Assembly: GCA_021527695.1 (NCBI GenBank)
Contig: JAKFAO010000001.1
Coordinates: 1,054,001-1,118,000 of the forward strand
DNA length: 64,000 nucleotides
Origin: Naematelia aurantialba
Taxonomy: Eukaryota; Basidiomycota; Tremellomycetes; Tremellales; Naemateliaceae
Reading direction: 5' to 3'
Part shown: positions 48,261 through 60,278 of the stretch, piece by piece
Numbering within the stretch: the stretch's first letter is position 1
Layout of the letters: every line of letters starts with the position of its first letter
The notes under the pieces: generated by a model
Told to the model about the DNA's origin: nothing
Databases searched by the model: none
Seen by the model: only the letters and a program-made list of their open reading frames with translations
Program-made: the position numbers and the translations under genes

Positions 48261-51015
48261 ATGATGATCCGGCTACGACCATCAGCGTCCCGCTTACGCT
48301 CTGCGTATCGAGCAGCAGGACGAGCTCAGCAGCTGCGGCCCATCAGTACCTCTGCCACAGCATGGGACGCGCCCAAGCAATCTACGCGCCACAACAGCTC
48401 TGCCGCTGCTTTAGGCGCTGCGTCGACGAGCCAGAGCTCGTATGCCTACACCCCGCCTCCACCACTCGCCTCGTCTTCCGCACCGACAGACGCACTGCTC
48501 AAAGCGCACTTTGACCTGCCGCAGCCTGTCATCTCTGCACGGGCTCCGAAATCCGGCCTGTTCCTCCTCGACGCACTGACGTCGGCGTCCAACCTCCCCC
48601 CGCTTACCGATCGCACCCTCCAGCACGCACGCGCAATCGTCGAGAGGATATGTGCAGCACCGTCCGATCCGACGGGCAAAGAGCTCAGGCGGGTCGTCAA
48701 GAACCTGGACAGGCTCAGCGATCTCTTGTGTGGCGTCATCGACATGTGCGAGCTGGTGCGGAACGTGCATCCGGAGCAGCCATGGGTCACCCAGGCAGAA
48801 CGGGCGTACGAGCGCCTCTGCTCGTACATGAACGAACTCAACGTCCACACCGGTCTGTACCAGGTGAGTACGACGTTGCCACCACGCCGCCCACTACGCC
48901 GCCTGCTCCATTGCATAAGTACCGAGATGGTGATACTGATATGCCAGACACTGGTCAAGACGCTGCAACACCCGCATCACCCCCCGCTATCGACCACGGA
49001 GACCCAGGTGGCGCTCATGTTCCTTCGGGATTTCGAAAAGTCGGGTATCCAGCTCCCAGTGGAGTTGCGTGCCCGATTCGTCGAGCTATCAGACAGCATC
49101 CTCGCGCTCGGCCGCACGTTCCTCTCGTTTGCGTCGGCCGGGCCCAGTCCCGACCCGCCCATCGAGATACCAGACTACGAGCGGCTGCTCTCGGGCCTAG
49201 GCAGCCAGTTCATCGACTCGCTCCCTCGCGGCAGGGGGCGGCAGCGGGGCAGCGTCCTCGTCACGCCTGGTAGCTGGGAGGCGCAGATGATCGGCCGGTA
49301 TGCTCGAGAGGGCGAAGCGCGCCGGCTCGTCTACGTCGGAGGGATGCGGACCGAGCCGGAACGCGTGGAAATCCTCGAGGCGATGATCACGCAGCGCGCC
49401 GAGCTCGCCAGCGTGCTCGGCAAGGACAGCTGGGCCGACGTCGTCCTCGCCGACAAGATGGCCAAAACGCCCTCCAACGTCCTGGGTTTCCTCAACAGCC
49501 TCGCAAGCCACCACCGGCCCACCGCCGCCGCCGACGTGGCGACGCTCCAGCGTCTCAAGGCGACGAGCCTGACGGGCAATCCGCACTCGCCTGCCAACTC
49601 GACCTCGCACCTGCCTGCCCTGTATGCGTGGGACCGAGACTTTTATTCTGAAAAATACATCTCGTCGCTCTCGCCCACCTCGTCTCTCCCGTCCATCTCG
49701 CCGTACTTCTCCACCGGCTCGTGCCTCCTCGGCCTGTCGCGCCTCTTCACCCGGCTGTACGGGATATCGTTCCGCCCGGCCGCGGTTGCTCCGGGCGAGG
49801 TGTGGCATCCCAGCGTGCGCCGGATCGACGTGATTGACGAGACCGAGGGGCGAATCGGGGTTATCTACTGCGACCTCTTTTCGCGCGACGGCAAGCCGCC
49901 CGCTGCGGCGCACTATACCGTCCGATGCAGTCGGCGAGTGGACGACGACGACGCCGACGGCGACCCGTTGCCGCGCGGGTGGGACGCGCGGTTCGGCCCT
50001 GGCCTCGAGGTGCAGGGCGAGCGGCATGCGGGGAAGGACGGGATGTACCAGCTCCCGATGGTGGTTCTCACGACGGACTTTGGGACGGTCGACGAGGGAC
50101 GGCCGGCGCTGTTGACGTGGAGCGATGTGGAGACGCTGTTCCACGAGATGGGCCACGCGATACACTGTGAGCGCGGTGCTGTTCCACCCGACCGGACTGA
50201 TCGAGCGGGCTGACGGCGCAGCGATGATCGGTCGCACCGAGTACCACAACGTGTCTGGAACGCGGTGCGCGACCGACTTTGTCGAGCTCCCCTCGATCCT
50301 GATGGAGCACTTTGTCTCGTCCCCTGCGGTTCTCTCGCTCTTTGCGCAACATTACGCGACGGGCGAGCCGCTGCCGCTGCCGCTCATCCAGACCCACCTG
50401 AACATCCAGCAGTCGCTTGCCGCGCTCGAGACGCAGGGGCAGATCATCATGGCCCTCCTGGACCAGCAGTATCATGCGCTCCGGCACGCCGACCTCGTCG
50501 CGCCCTCTCTCTCCGATCCGTCCGCACCCGCAGCCTCAGCCTCGCCCGCAGCCTCGTCCTTGATCTCAGGGACGAACGCGGGCTCAGGCGCGCGTGTATT
50601 CGACTCGTCGGCGATGTATGCGGCGCTGCAGCGCGAGGTGGGCGTCATCCCCCCGGTCGACGGGACCGCGTGGCAGACGCAGTTCGGCCACTTGTATGGC
50701 TACGGCGCGACGTACTACTCGTACCTCTTTGACCGCGCCATTGCAGGAAAAGTATGGGCGACCCTCTTCAGCGGGGGAAGCGGGCCGGGGATCCACAGCG
50801 GTGGTGGTGGTGGTGGCGGCGGGGGTGGGGGTGGTGGGGGTGGGAGCTTGAGTCGCGAAGGGGGCGAGTTGTTCAAAGACCGGGTGCTCAAGTGGGGTGG
50901 CGGGAAAGATCCATGGGAGATGGTGGGAAGCGTCGTGGGCGGACACGAGGGGGAGGTGGTCAGCCGCGGTGACGAGCGTGCTATGAGCGTTGTTGGGAGC
51001 TGGATGATCCGCTAG
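48261..51015 (+). CDS. OCT1: Mitochondrial intermediate peptidase (M3 metallopeptidase)
   Basis: A zinc peptidase of the mitochondrial matrix that removes an octapeptide from imported precursors after MPP cleavage. Seen: an Arg/Ser-rich presequence ([20 protein letters not shown]), the helical domain ([20 protein letters not shown] and on), and the active site [10 protein letters not shown] with the second ligand in [14 protein letters not shown]. The C-terminal Tyr-rich strand [20 protein letters not shown] matches M3A enzymes. Introns lie at about 48863-48949 (donor GTGAGT) and about 50168-50221, the latter cutting inside codons for HEMGHAIHS immediately after the zinc motif. Odd: a tract of about 16 Gly (50800-50847) sits in the conserved segment before [10 protein letters not shown], and a Ser/Ala-rich insertion follows HADLVAPSL. 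Metal ligands are all intact. Confidence 0.93.
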
Positions 51016-51359
51016 CGCATAGCGGAAGGTGTGGGGCTAGTGGGGCGAGGGCGATGGGCGAGTTGGAAGTTGGACGGGAGCTACTAGGAGCCCTGGGAAC
51101 GACGGGTACGACGGGTACGACGAGACCGGCAATCTACAAAGTCGCTGCCCAACGCCGAAAGGGCAGACTATAGATCCAAGTCGCGCGGTCGCGCCGTCCC
51201 CTGCGCGACACCTTGTCTATACGCAGTGTGTTGTGTCTGTCTCTGTTCTGTGTCTGGATTGCATCCCAGTCCGGACGACTATCTGTAGCATAGCCTGGAT
51301 GGATATAGACTCGTGCATAGGCATGTACAACGTCCACAACGTCCACATCGACATCGTCA
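51016..51359. other. Tail-to-tail intergenic region
   Basis: 344 bp lie between the stop codons of OCT1 and RPP1. Direct ACGGGTACG-type duplications lie near 51099-51122. No gene is seen. Confidence 0.5.
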
Positions 51360-53724
51360 CTACTTCGCATTGGTGGCGACTTTTTTCTTCTTCACCCTGT
51401 GCCCCGGTCCATCTCCGGCTGGCGCAGGGCGTTTGGGCGACGCCTTGCGATCCGTGTTAGACACCCGAGTGGCAATCACTGGTGCCGTCGCTGCTGCTGC
51501 TGCTGTTGCTGCTGTGACTAGATTTGATGCTGGCAGGGGACCGCCTGATGCTGCGGCAGGGGAAGTGCTTGGGGCTGGGGCTGGGGCTGGGGCTGGGACT
51601 GGGACTGGGACTGGGACTGGGGTTGAGGTGGGGGCAGGGACGAGCTTCGGCATGGACAGCACGGCCTTGTACGTCCTTCGTGCCTCTGTGTGCCCGTCAG
51701 CGACTCATGACTCATCGGCGACGCATCAGCACCACGAATCATCGGCGAGACCATCGGTAACACGAATCATCGACGAGACGCCGGATTAGAAAGATAGACA
51801 ACGGGGAAGAGCAAGCAATCGATGCACGGCGAGACGTACGGGCTTTGAGGAGCACCATCTTGGGGCTGAGAGAGACGGCGTCTTTCGCGAGGTTTGCAGG
51901 CATGCCCAATATCGTTGCTCTGGACGCATCAGCGCGCCAGTGGAAAACGTGCGGGGTGGGGTCACGCTCAAAGCACGTCGCAGGTCGCAGACGGGCCGGG
52001 GGCCTTACAAATTGATGACGTCTTGCGGACCTCGTAGGCTCTCCGGACCTCCTCCCGGCCCGCTGGAGAAGATGATCCCTTTCCCACCGGTAACGCGCAC
52101 GACCTCTTTGGCGTTGGTCATCCAGTTCTGGCGGTACCGCCGCGCCGTCTCGGCCGGCACGCTGGAGGGCGGGAAGAGCGCGGCGGCATAGAGGATCTCA
52201 AACTGCACGGATGCATCAGCTGGCCTGCTTGCCCTTGGATCGTATGTGCAAGAGGAGTGAGGCTCGGCAGTGTAGAGCGGACGATGCGAGTCGGGAACAG
52301 CAAGGGGCACAGGGAGGGGAGGGGTGAAGGAGAACGGGTATACAGAGGGGAGGGGTGAAGGGGAACGCTGGTGGGTAGGCAGACGGGACTCACGACAACA
52401 CCGAGTCGGTATGCTTGGCGGATTTGCTTGCGGTTGAGTCGGAAGTGATATGGGCGTTCGTGCAGGGGGAGACTGATGATTGAGATCTGGTCGCTGGTCA
52501 GCCATAGAGCATCGGATGAGACGACGTTTTGTGACCACGACACCACTGGCGCCAGAACTGGAGAGTGGGACAGAGACTGTTGCTTACTTGGTTAGGCCCG
52601 GGGTTCGCGAGTTCCGTACAAGCAAGCTGCAGAGCCTTGTCGCTCGTGACTAGCACCGAGAGTAGATCCCAGTCTCGCAGTATGCTCGCATTGCCTCCTG
52701 TCTACTCGCAGCCTGTCAGCGATGCTCGCAGGCGGGTGTAACAGATATACAAGGCAGGGATAGATGGTGGTGGGAATCCCGCAGAACCAAGTCATAGCTG
52801 GTAGCTACTGTAGACTGGTACTGAAGCCACAGGGCCGGAAGGAGCGAAGGGGACGGAGGAGCAGGAGGTGACGCACGAAACAATGCACCCTCGCATCGTC
52901 CAGCCGCACATGCAGCCTCGAGACTTGCACCATAGTCGGTCCGTCTCGCTCTGGGCGCCCTCCTCGTCCGTCTAGTTTGTCTCGCCCTTCTTGTCCTTCC
53001 CGTCCTTGTCGTTTCGCCCCATCCGAGCGAGTTTGGCTCCTGTCTGGGGGTTTGCGGTTCCTCGGATCCATATTTGGGAGAGGCAGGTGGGCCTTGAACG
53101 GACATGCTGGTGCGTGTGTGGATGGTTCGAGAGGCGCGACGGTGCAGCCTACGACGTTGTAGCCCACTATCGCGGGTCAGCAGAGTCGGCGGTGTGTTGA
53201 TGCCTGCCTCGGCGTCCCTCATCAAAATGTACCGCACAGCTGAGGCATCGGATACAGAGCAGATGTGCCCTCCCGCTTCCCCCTGAAGTTCTTAGACCAA
53301 GAACTTCCCAACCCCTCTCGCTAGGTGTGCTTGGAGACTGCGAAGCGGGTATCGAGGCGAGGAGGAAGAAAGTACGACGCAAGCGGGAGACGAGGCAGCG
53401 GATGTCGAGGAACCAGTACCCACAATGGCCAGCCACAGCGACCGTCTTGACAAAGCCCTCTTTGTCCACAGCCTCCACGCCGTCCCAGCAGCTCCGCAGA
53501 GCCAGATTCGAAGATGGCCCCTCGGCTGTATGTCCCGCCTGAGTCCCAGTCCCAGTCCCAGACCCAGTTCCAGACCCTGATGCAGATGCAGATGCAGACG
53601 CAGACGCAGAAGCGGTTGTCGACACCGATGCCTTGCCTTTACCTTTCTGGGATTTGCGCTTCGACGTCTCTGCTCCGAACGGTTCCGTCGCGGTCGGGAA
53701 GGGGACAAAGAGGTCAAAGTACAT
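51360..53724 (-). CDS. RPP1: RNase P/MRP protein subunit p30 homologue
   Basis: A protein subunit of RNase P and MRP, acting in tRNA and rRNA maturation. Its TIM-barrel-like fold binds RNA. Seen: start MYFDLFVPFPTATEP (family-typical), GYNVVGCTVAPLEPS, VSRLHVRLDDARVHCF, ISIISLPLHERPYHFRLNRK with QIRQAYRLGVV, and the signature block FEILYAAALFPPSSVPAETA, RRYRQNWMTNAKEVVRVTGG, KGIIFSSGPGGG, SLRGPQDVINL. The C-terminal tail is Ala/Pro/Ser-rich and ends in a Lys cluster (HRVKKKKVATNAK). Introns of 50-200 nt break it up (for example before TGGNASILRDWDLLSVLVTS, after LGVV and after VINL). The region 53195-53660 also holds a Ser/Ala/Gly-rich stretch read as part of the N-terminal exon. Length with insertions exceeds the usual 270-300 residues. 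Confidence 0.88.
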
Positions 53725-53990
53725 TGTCCCCTGCGTTGGTCAGAGATAACAGCTCTCGAGTAAAACAAAGCACAAACGGCAGGCAAAAGTTGCAAAATCG
53801 AGCCAAAACGTCCATGGGAACTGCGCTCAAATTTCGAGTGACTCACTCGGTGACGAGCAGGCAGCAAGCAGCGACGAGCGACAGGCTTTAGAGTCCCGGG
53901 CGCTGCGGAGCATTGGTATCGTGTCATGCGTCATGTCATGCGCTCATTATGGACTCGTAGATATGATATTACTTCGTATTCTAAACTTGC

Positions 53991-55809
53991 TCAAGCCTGA
54001 CCGCCCAAGCCGCTCCGCTCCCACTGACCCCCTGCTCCAGTCGCCTGAGCCGTCGCACGACCAGTCGCCTCGCTAGTCTCAGCACCCACTGCAGTATTTG
54101 TCGCAGGACCAGCAGGAAGGTCCGTTGATGGACCCGTTGAAAGACCGCTTTCAGCACCCATCGCAGGACCTGTCCGAGACCGGGCAGCTCTGATCTCGCC
54201 CTCCCGTCTCCACCCCTCCCTCTCAACCTCATCGTACACCTCGCGTTCCTCGCCCCACCGTTCCTGCACCTCGTCGACATCGCCCAGATCCAGGACCTCT
54301 CCGGCGCCGATACCCAGGGCTGAGCTGAACAGCGCATGCGAGTTCGCGTGGGCTGTGGATGTCGATGGTGGGACGAAGATGTATCCTGTTGCTTTGTCGA
54401 TTAAGCGCAATAGCTTGAGCATCGAGGATCGATCCTGGTAGAGTCAGCTGCATTCGTGTTGCTTCTCAGACGAAGAGGGGCGTTGGAGCAGAGAACAGAG
54501 AACAGAGCAGAAAATAGAGCAGAGAGCAGAGAACAGAGCAGATCAGAGAGAGAGCAGAGCCTACACGCCACTCACCTCCACAGCCAGCGTCTCAAATCCG
54601 ACCATACCATACTCCTCCACAAGCTCCACCATCGCCCGGTTGAGCGCCCCGAATCGCGCCGACCGCGGATCCGCCTCGAGAGAGTCGAGAAGGTAGCTCA
54701 GGTCCCTTGCTTCGGTGTAATACCTCAGGTCGAAAGCTGTGGCCGTTAGCAATTCGTACTCGCATACTCGCACTGGTCGCTTCAACCCGTACTCGGATTC
54801 GACGCTTGAACGCTAAGGCACTGGATCCCAGCACAGTGGAGATCACACGGAACCACTCACGCAGCTCGCCGTACGTGTTGAGCAGGTCGATCTTGCTCAA
54901 AACATTGATATGCGGCATCTCGAGCTGCAGCATCGCCCGCAGCGAAAGCAAGACGACCGAGATGAACTTTGACGCGTCGGTGATGTAATGCGCATCCGAG
55001 AGGTGTACAGCCGCGAGCTGGTGTGTCAGACGACGGCTCAGGCGTAAGACGACGGCTCTCAGACGCAAGACGACGCCTCCCCGTCTCCCTCCCTCCTCTG
55101 CTCTCACAGACGAGACACAGACACAGACATAGACACAGACGCAGACGCAGACGCAGACGCAACGCAACGCACGCCGCATTGTGACAGCAAAGCCAAACTG
55201 GACATACCCGGTAATCAAGCCTTGTCAACCTCTCCACCATCCTCCTCAGACTATCATGATTCGTCCACAGCTCGACCTGGCCCGGCGTGTCGAAGATGAC
55301 GTATCCATTCCCGCCCTCCGCCTCCAACACCTTATCAAGCTCGTCCACCAGCCAATCGCAGTTCGCCTCGAGGTATTCCAGGCAATACAGGATGCCGCCG
55401 TTCGGCCCCAGCCCAAATTCGGCCATGGCGGATTCGAGCGTGATCAGCGAGGTGATGTTGATGCTGCACGGGTACGGGGGCTCGGGGACGGCGGGGTCGA
55501 GGTTGATAATGTGGACTGGACGACCGAGGGCGGTAAGAAACTGGTTTACGCGTCGCTCAGACAGTGCGCAGAAGGAAGAGAGTGCGCAGAGGGAGAAGAG
55601 TGCGCAGAGGGAAGAGAGTGCGTAGAGGGAGAAGAGTGCGCAGAGGGAGAAGAGTGCGCAGAGGGAACGGGAGGGGGGAGACTCACCTGGTGCATCCCGT
55701 TGCAGTACGTGGTCTTTCCGGCTCCCGGGGGACCCGTGACGAGCTGCCCGAACGCCGATGCATGGTGGGAGCTTTCGGCAGGATGCTCGAGAGCGGTGGA
55801 CGTGGACAT
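53991..55809 (-). CDS. GPN2: GPN-loop GTPase 2
   Basis: A GTPase of the GPN family, involved in assembly and nuclear import of RNA polymerase II/III. Seen: P-loop [32 protein letters not shown], the family GPN motif in [13 protein letters not shown], switch motif [27 protein letters not shown], and LSKIDLLN (base specificity). It continues [36 protein letters not shown], then [18 protein letters not shown] with a variable Ala/Thr/Gly-rich tail ending SGLGGQA. The ATG at 55809 ([13 protein letters not shown]) lies in GCCATG context and gives a normal-length protein. Introns: 55541-55686 and four more; two of them hold repeats. No stop codon separates this frame from the upstream low-complexity gene; see that entry. 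Confidence 0.9.
55114..55170. repeat. (ACAGAC/GCAGAC)n array in a GPN2 intron
   Basis: Hexamer repeats fill part of an intron between the GPN2 exons ending [10 protein letters not shown] and starting LAAVHLSDA. The period keeps one frame open with alternating Arg-Leu or Cys-Leu. Confidence 0.88.
55563..55668. repeat. 18-bp repeat array in the first GPN2 intron
   Basis: About six units of 18 bp (AGTGCGCAGAGGGAGAAG) fill the intron 55541-55686. Because 18 is a multiple of three, a retained intron would read on in frame for some 47 residues before stopping at 55546. Confidence 0.9.
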
Positions 55810-58800
55810 GGCGGTGGAATCAGTAGGATGGTCTGGTTGAGCGGGCTGAGCGGGCTGGGTGGAATCCAATGGACGAGTCGGCTGAGACGGCGAGGGGGGA
55901 ACCGGAAAGTCGTGGACGAAACTCGGGACTGTGGAGAAGCGCTGATCCGGCACTGGCGATGCGACGAGCGGCGAGCCGTGTATGGACTGAGCGTGAGCGA
56001 CTGGCTCGACGCCAAACGTGCGCGGTGAGAGAGGTGGAGAGTCTTGTTCTGCTGGAGTGGCCGTTTGGACGGTTGCTTGCTCTGGAACCAGCGAGCGGCG
56101 ACTGCCGCTAATCCCGTTGCGAGGCGGAGTGGCAATCAACGTCGGGCGACGAATCGGCCCCTGCGACATGCGGACCTCTGATATGCATGGGTCAGCGGTG
56201 TGCACGGCTTAGAGGGGACAACCCACCCTGCTCCTCGATCGGAGACGCCGCGTCTTGACTCATCGGACGACGAGACGCGAACCCCTCCAACATCCTAGTC
56301 TCCGCCTCCTGGTGCCCATTCGGCACCTCAGACTGGATCACAGGCGTCGCCAACTCCAGCGTCGAGCCCTCACTGCCCTCCCCACTCGACTCGCGACGCG
56401 CCGGGTCCAGACCGAGCCCCAGCCCGGCCGGCTTGTCGTTTGTCTTCGGCGGCGGGAAGACGGGCTGCTGCGCTGGACCTGCCCGTGCTGGGCCGGTACT
56501 CGTAAACGACCCGTGGCGGTCATGTGGCGTGCGGAAAAACAGACCCTAGCAGCGGTATCAGCGAGGGAGATGCTGCGGACAACGGCAGCGACAACGACAA
56601 CGACAACGACAATGACAACGACCACGACAACGACAACGACCACGACAACGACAACGACCGGACACTCACGTGGAAATCCGAGTCGTCAAACGCATTCAGA
56701 TTGACTGGAGACGGCACGTCGTCCGGGCTCTCTTCCAGAGTCCGCCGAGCAGCAGACGGAGTGAGCTCCCCCCTCGCCCATCCTTCCGACGCATCGGTGT
56801 ACATGGTCGTCTTGCTCATCGTCGACCCCACTGAATCCACATGCAGCAGCTCTGGGCGAGGCACGAGCAGTCGACCCGTATCTCCGTTGCGCAGCTCCGT
56901 CCCTCGGTCTCGCAGAGTGGGCGTCGTGGACCGTTCGGGTGCCGCCTCGACTTCCCTTCTCGGCGTCGCGTCCGTCGTGATCGGGTACGCTAATGGTGGA
57001 CTGACCGGCTCGGCGACTGGACCAGCCGGGGCGTGATCGTCCACCGTGGCCAACGGGATCGACTCGACGCTCGAGTGACCCTCGGACGTGCGCGCACGAG
57101 GCCGTAGCGTCGACTTGACCGGCGTCCAGTCTTGCCCCTCGACGGTCCCTACACTGGCAGCTCGGCTCCTGCCGATAGCCTCCTCGAGCGCCGTGGTCTT
57201 TCTCAGCAGAGGCGACGCATCGGTGGTCGAGGTAGACCAGTTGAGCGGATTCCCCAGCGTCGGTACAGTTCTCGGCGTGGAAGAAAAGAACGCGCTCGTC
57301 ACGCTTGAAGGTTGGCTGGTGCTGGCGACGGCAGTGGAGCGGACCGAGTCTTTGCGATACGACGGAGGACCTATGGCCGGAGTTTGAAAAGCACGGCGTG
57401 TCCTAGCTCGCTGGTGCTGTTTCTCCAGCACAGCCCGGGCATGTGCAGGACCACCGCTTGTCGCATCATCAGGTTCCGTCCCGTGATTCGCCCCGAGCGA
57501 TGAGTCCTTCGAGGGTGTGCCCAAATCCGAGGAAATCGCTACGCCAATCTCCATGCCGAGTGGGACAAAGTGTTCGATGGGCAGTAGCGGTGACTTCGAA
57601 TCGGGAGCACCAGGCAATGCCGGCAGCGGCTTTGACAGGTCGAATCTGCGGTGCGCACCCTGCTCAGAAGAGAAGGCGTATGCCGCCGAACTGGGAATAT
57701 CAGGTGCAGGTCGATATGCCGGGTCAGCGGGACCGATCACTACCACTCCGCGATTCATACGCGGCGCGTCCCTCAGGCGGACGGTGCGTGTAGGGTACCG
57801 TGATCCGACTGTGTCCTCGTTGGTCCGCAGGTCAGGTACACTCAGCGAGTGGGCGAGGTGGGACCGATACTCGCCGCCGGCATTGGCTTGCTCAGACGCC
57901 CGCCGCGTGTGGGTTGGCCGATCGCCGTCCGAGAATCGCTGTTGTAATGGCACGGACCTATGGCTCTTCTTGGTTGCGCCAGACGACTTGCGCGAGACAT
58001 TTGAGCGTTCGGCACCTGCTCCTGCAGCGGGCTCGCTACCGCGTCGCGATGCCGACGCCCGCCGTAACGACCATTTGGACTCTTGCGAGCCTGCACGGCT
58101 CCTTCCCTCGGCTTTTCCCGTCGATCCAGCCCTCTCCCTCTCTCTACTCCGAGCTTTCAGACTCCCAATGATAGGCGCGCCAGGCGGCGGCCCAGCATCT
58201 CCAATACTCAAACTGCGTCCTCTGCGCCGTATGTACTCTGCCCATTCATCGCGTTCTGCCTCCCTGGCCCTGCCTTGCGCGATGACCTTTTCCTTCTCCA
58301 GCTCCTCGATGCTTGGCGGCGCCTCATCCGGCAGGGACGGGGGCGGCGTGATGCTGTGGGGAGTGATGTGAGGGCGGGGCAGGACAAAGAGATCACACAT
58401 TGTGGATGCTGCCCATCGGCGTGGTTGGACGGGGTTTTCAAACGGGTTCGCTTTGGCGTGGTTGGACGGTGGGTGTGGGTGTGGGTGTGGGTGTGGGTGT
58501 GGGTGTGGGTGTGGGTGTTGGGGTGGGCGCTTCGATGCAGGAGCTGACACAGTCCGCTGGCGTGCCGGCGTCTCGTACGTGGGGCCATGGCTGGAGCTAT
58601 GGGTGTTCTTCCCCTCGCGTATCTCCCGGCTCAGGGGGGAGAAGAGCATCTTGGGCGCTGCCAGGCCAGTAGGTACCGAGATCGAAGATGCTATCCTTGT
58701 CGAGTCGGTGTACCGATCGGGATGACGATCCAGTAACGACGAGTACGAGGGCGACTTGGACAGTCCGCCGCTGCTCTCCTTCCCGCTCCCTTGTCGGCGC

Positions 58801-59273
58801 GGGGCATTCCTTTGGTCGTGGTCGTGGTTGTGGTTGTTGCTGTGGTTGTAGCTGTGGCCAGAACCAGAGGCATGCAGAGGCATAGGCGGCCGGGACGTCG
58901 GGAACTGGTACCCCGTGTCTAGTTCCCCCTGGCTCGCAAACTTGGTGGACGACTTGGTCGGCGCCTGGGCCTGGGTTGAGAACTTGGTAGGCGCGTTGAC
59001 TGGGACCTTGGTGGGCGAGCCGGTCGAGAACTTGATGGGCGACGAGGTAGATGGTTTGGTCGGCGACCTAGGGGGTGAGACGGGACTGGACGCCGAAAAC
59101 ACAGAAAAGATGGCATGTCTCTCTGGCCGTACAGGCGGGGGGGATGCGCCGATCCCAGAATGCGTCGGATGCGAAGACGTCGACGGCTTGTAAGGGATGA
59201 ACCACTCGTCTTCGCTGGGCGTCTTGGTGGACCTCCTCCGCAGCCGAGATATGATGGACGAGTTGCGCTCCAT
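55810..59273 (-). CDS. Low-complexity protein, open in frame into GPN2
   Basis: No family is recognised. Start MERNSSIISRLRRRSTKTPS at 59273. The first exon, 59273-56670, gives 868 residues in phase 0: Ser/Pro-rich, with SPTK-type repeats, a His-Pro repeat, a helical segment (SIEELEKEKVIAQGRAREAE) and Ser/Arg-rich sequence. Exon 2 is 56545-56227 (intron 56546-56669, donor GTGAGT, acceptor CTAG). Exon 3 starts 56177 (intron 56178-56226, 49 nt, donor GTGGGT, acceptor TCAG). Phases add up with no stop through GPN2's ATG at 55809. The N-terminal part would be 1097 residues. Either it is one fused gene, or the real upstream stop lies in a frame I did not find. Disordered regulatory role is inference. 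Confidence 0.62.
56575..56658. repeat. (ACAACG)n array in an intron
   Basis: A hexamer run, mostly ACAACG with CCACGACAACGAC variants, lies inside intron 56546-56669. On the gene strand it reads as CGTTGT units. Confidence 0.88.
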
Positions 59274-59300
59274 CGTTGTTGTCGTTGTTGTCGTTGTTGC

Positions 59301-59337
<37 letters not shown>

Positions 59338-60278
59338 GCGGCAGGCGTGGTTGTTGTTGTTGCTGTGCTGTTCTACCGATTAGCACTTGCCTCCCGCGCA
59401 GCAGCGACACCGCCGTGCTCGTGTGCTCACCAGAATCTGGAATCTGCAGACCGCAGCCCTACTCCCGGATGCAAACCCACTGACTCTCCTTCACGGATCT
59501 GCCTCGTACTCTCCCTCTCCAACGTTGGTCGGTCACCTGTTCGAGCCTCGTTGATGAGCCCGTCTCCGTCTCTATCACGCCCCACCGTCTTCTCTTCGTC
59601 CGAGACTGGCCTGTCCAACTCTTATCCCGTCCTTCGCTGCCCGGCTCCTTGTGCTCCCGATGGCGACCGACTATATGCTCAGAAGGAAGAATTCACTGCT
59701 GGCGTTTACGAGGTGCTGAAGGCGGATATATCTGCAAAACCAGAGCAGCGGGATCAGGCCGCTGCTGGTCTCGGGAAGGGGATCAGCGGTCCAACGGCGG
59801 CGTGCTGGATGCCCCCGGCCAGTGTGGGAGAAGAGAGGGAGAGGGAGAGGTAGAGGAGAGGAGAGGAGGAGAGGGAGGAGGAGAGTGACGACGAGAGGGC
59901 ACACAGAGAGACAAGGGGAGAGGGAGAGTACGAATGTTACTCCGAGACAGAGATCGAGCCCATCTCCACTCGCAGAACTTTAAATTCCCGGTGGGGCCTA
60001 TCGATATCTCTTACAAGAGACCCAGCGATGCTATGCATGCAAGCACGAGCCAGGCATCTACCACGACTATGCATCTCCATCCTCCTGTCGCAGGACGCTC
60101 AAGCACCGTCCGACGCCTGCATACCGTCCAAGTGGGAGATTATTCTCGTTCGTAGCCAGGTCCGAACCCAAGGCACTTTGGACCGGTCTCGACCTTCATC
60201 TACAGTTCAGAGTTTTGCTGCGTCGGCTCTGTCGTCGTCGCTGCATCCTGCATCGCACCATGCATGTTCTTGTGATGA
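59274..60278. promoter_or_regulatory. Upstream region of the low-complexity gene, with (GTT)n
   Basis: 1005 bp lie between the low-complexity gene's start and the inferred RFT1 end. Right at the start codon, 59275-59338, is a run of GTT units with GTC/GCT breaks, reading as CAA repeats on the transcribed strand, so a CAA-rich 5' UTR is likely. A GA-rich run is near 59830-59905. No gene is seen. Confidence 0.6.

Noticed and set aside
49197..50249. 350-residue minus frame within OCT1
   Set aside because: Antisense shadow of the M3 peptidase frame, with no family similarity.
56338..56643. Minus frame of Val repeats
   Set aside because: Produced by the hexamer array in the intron 56546-56669.
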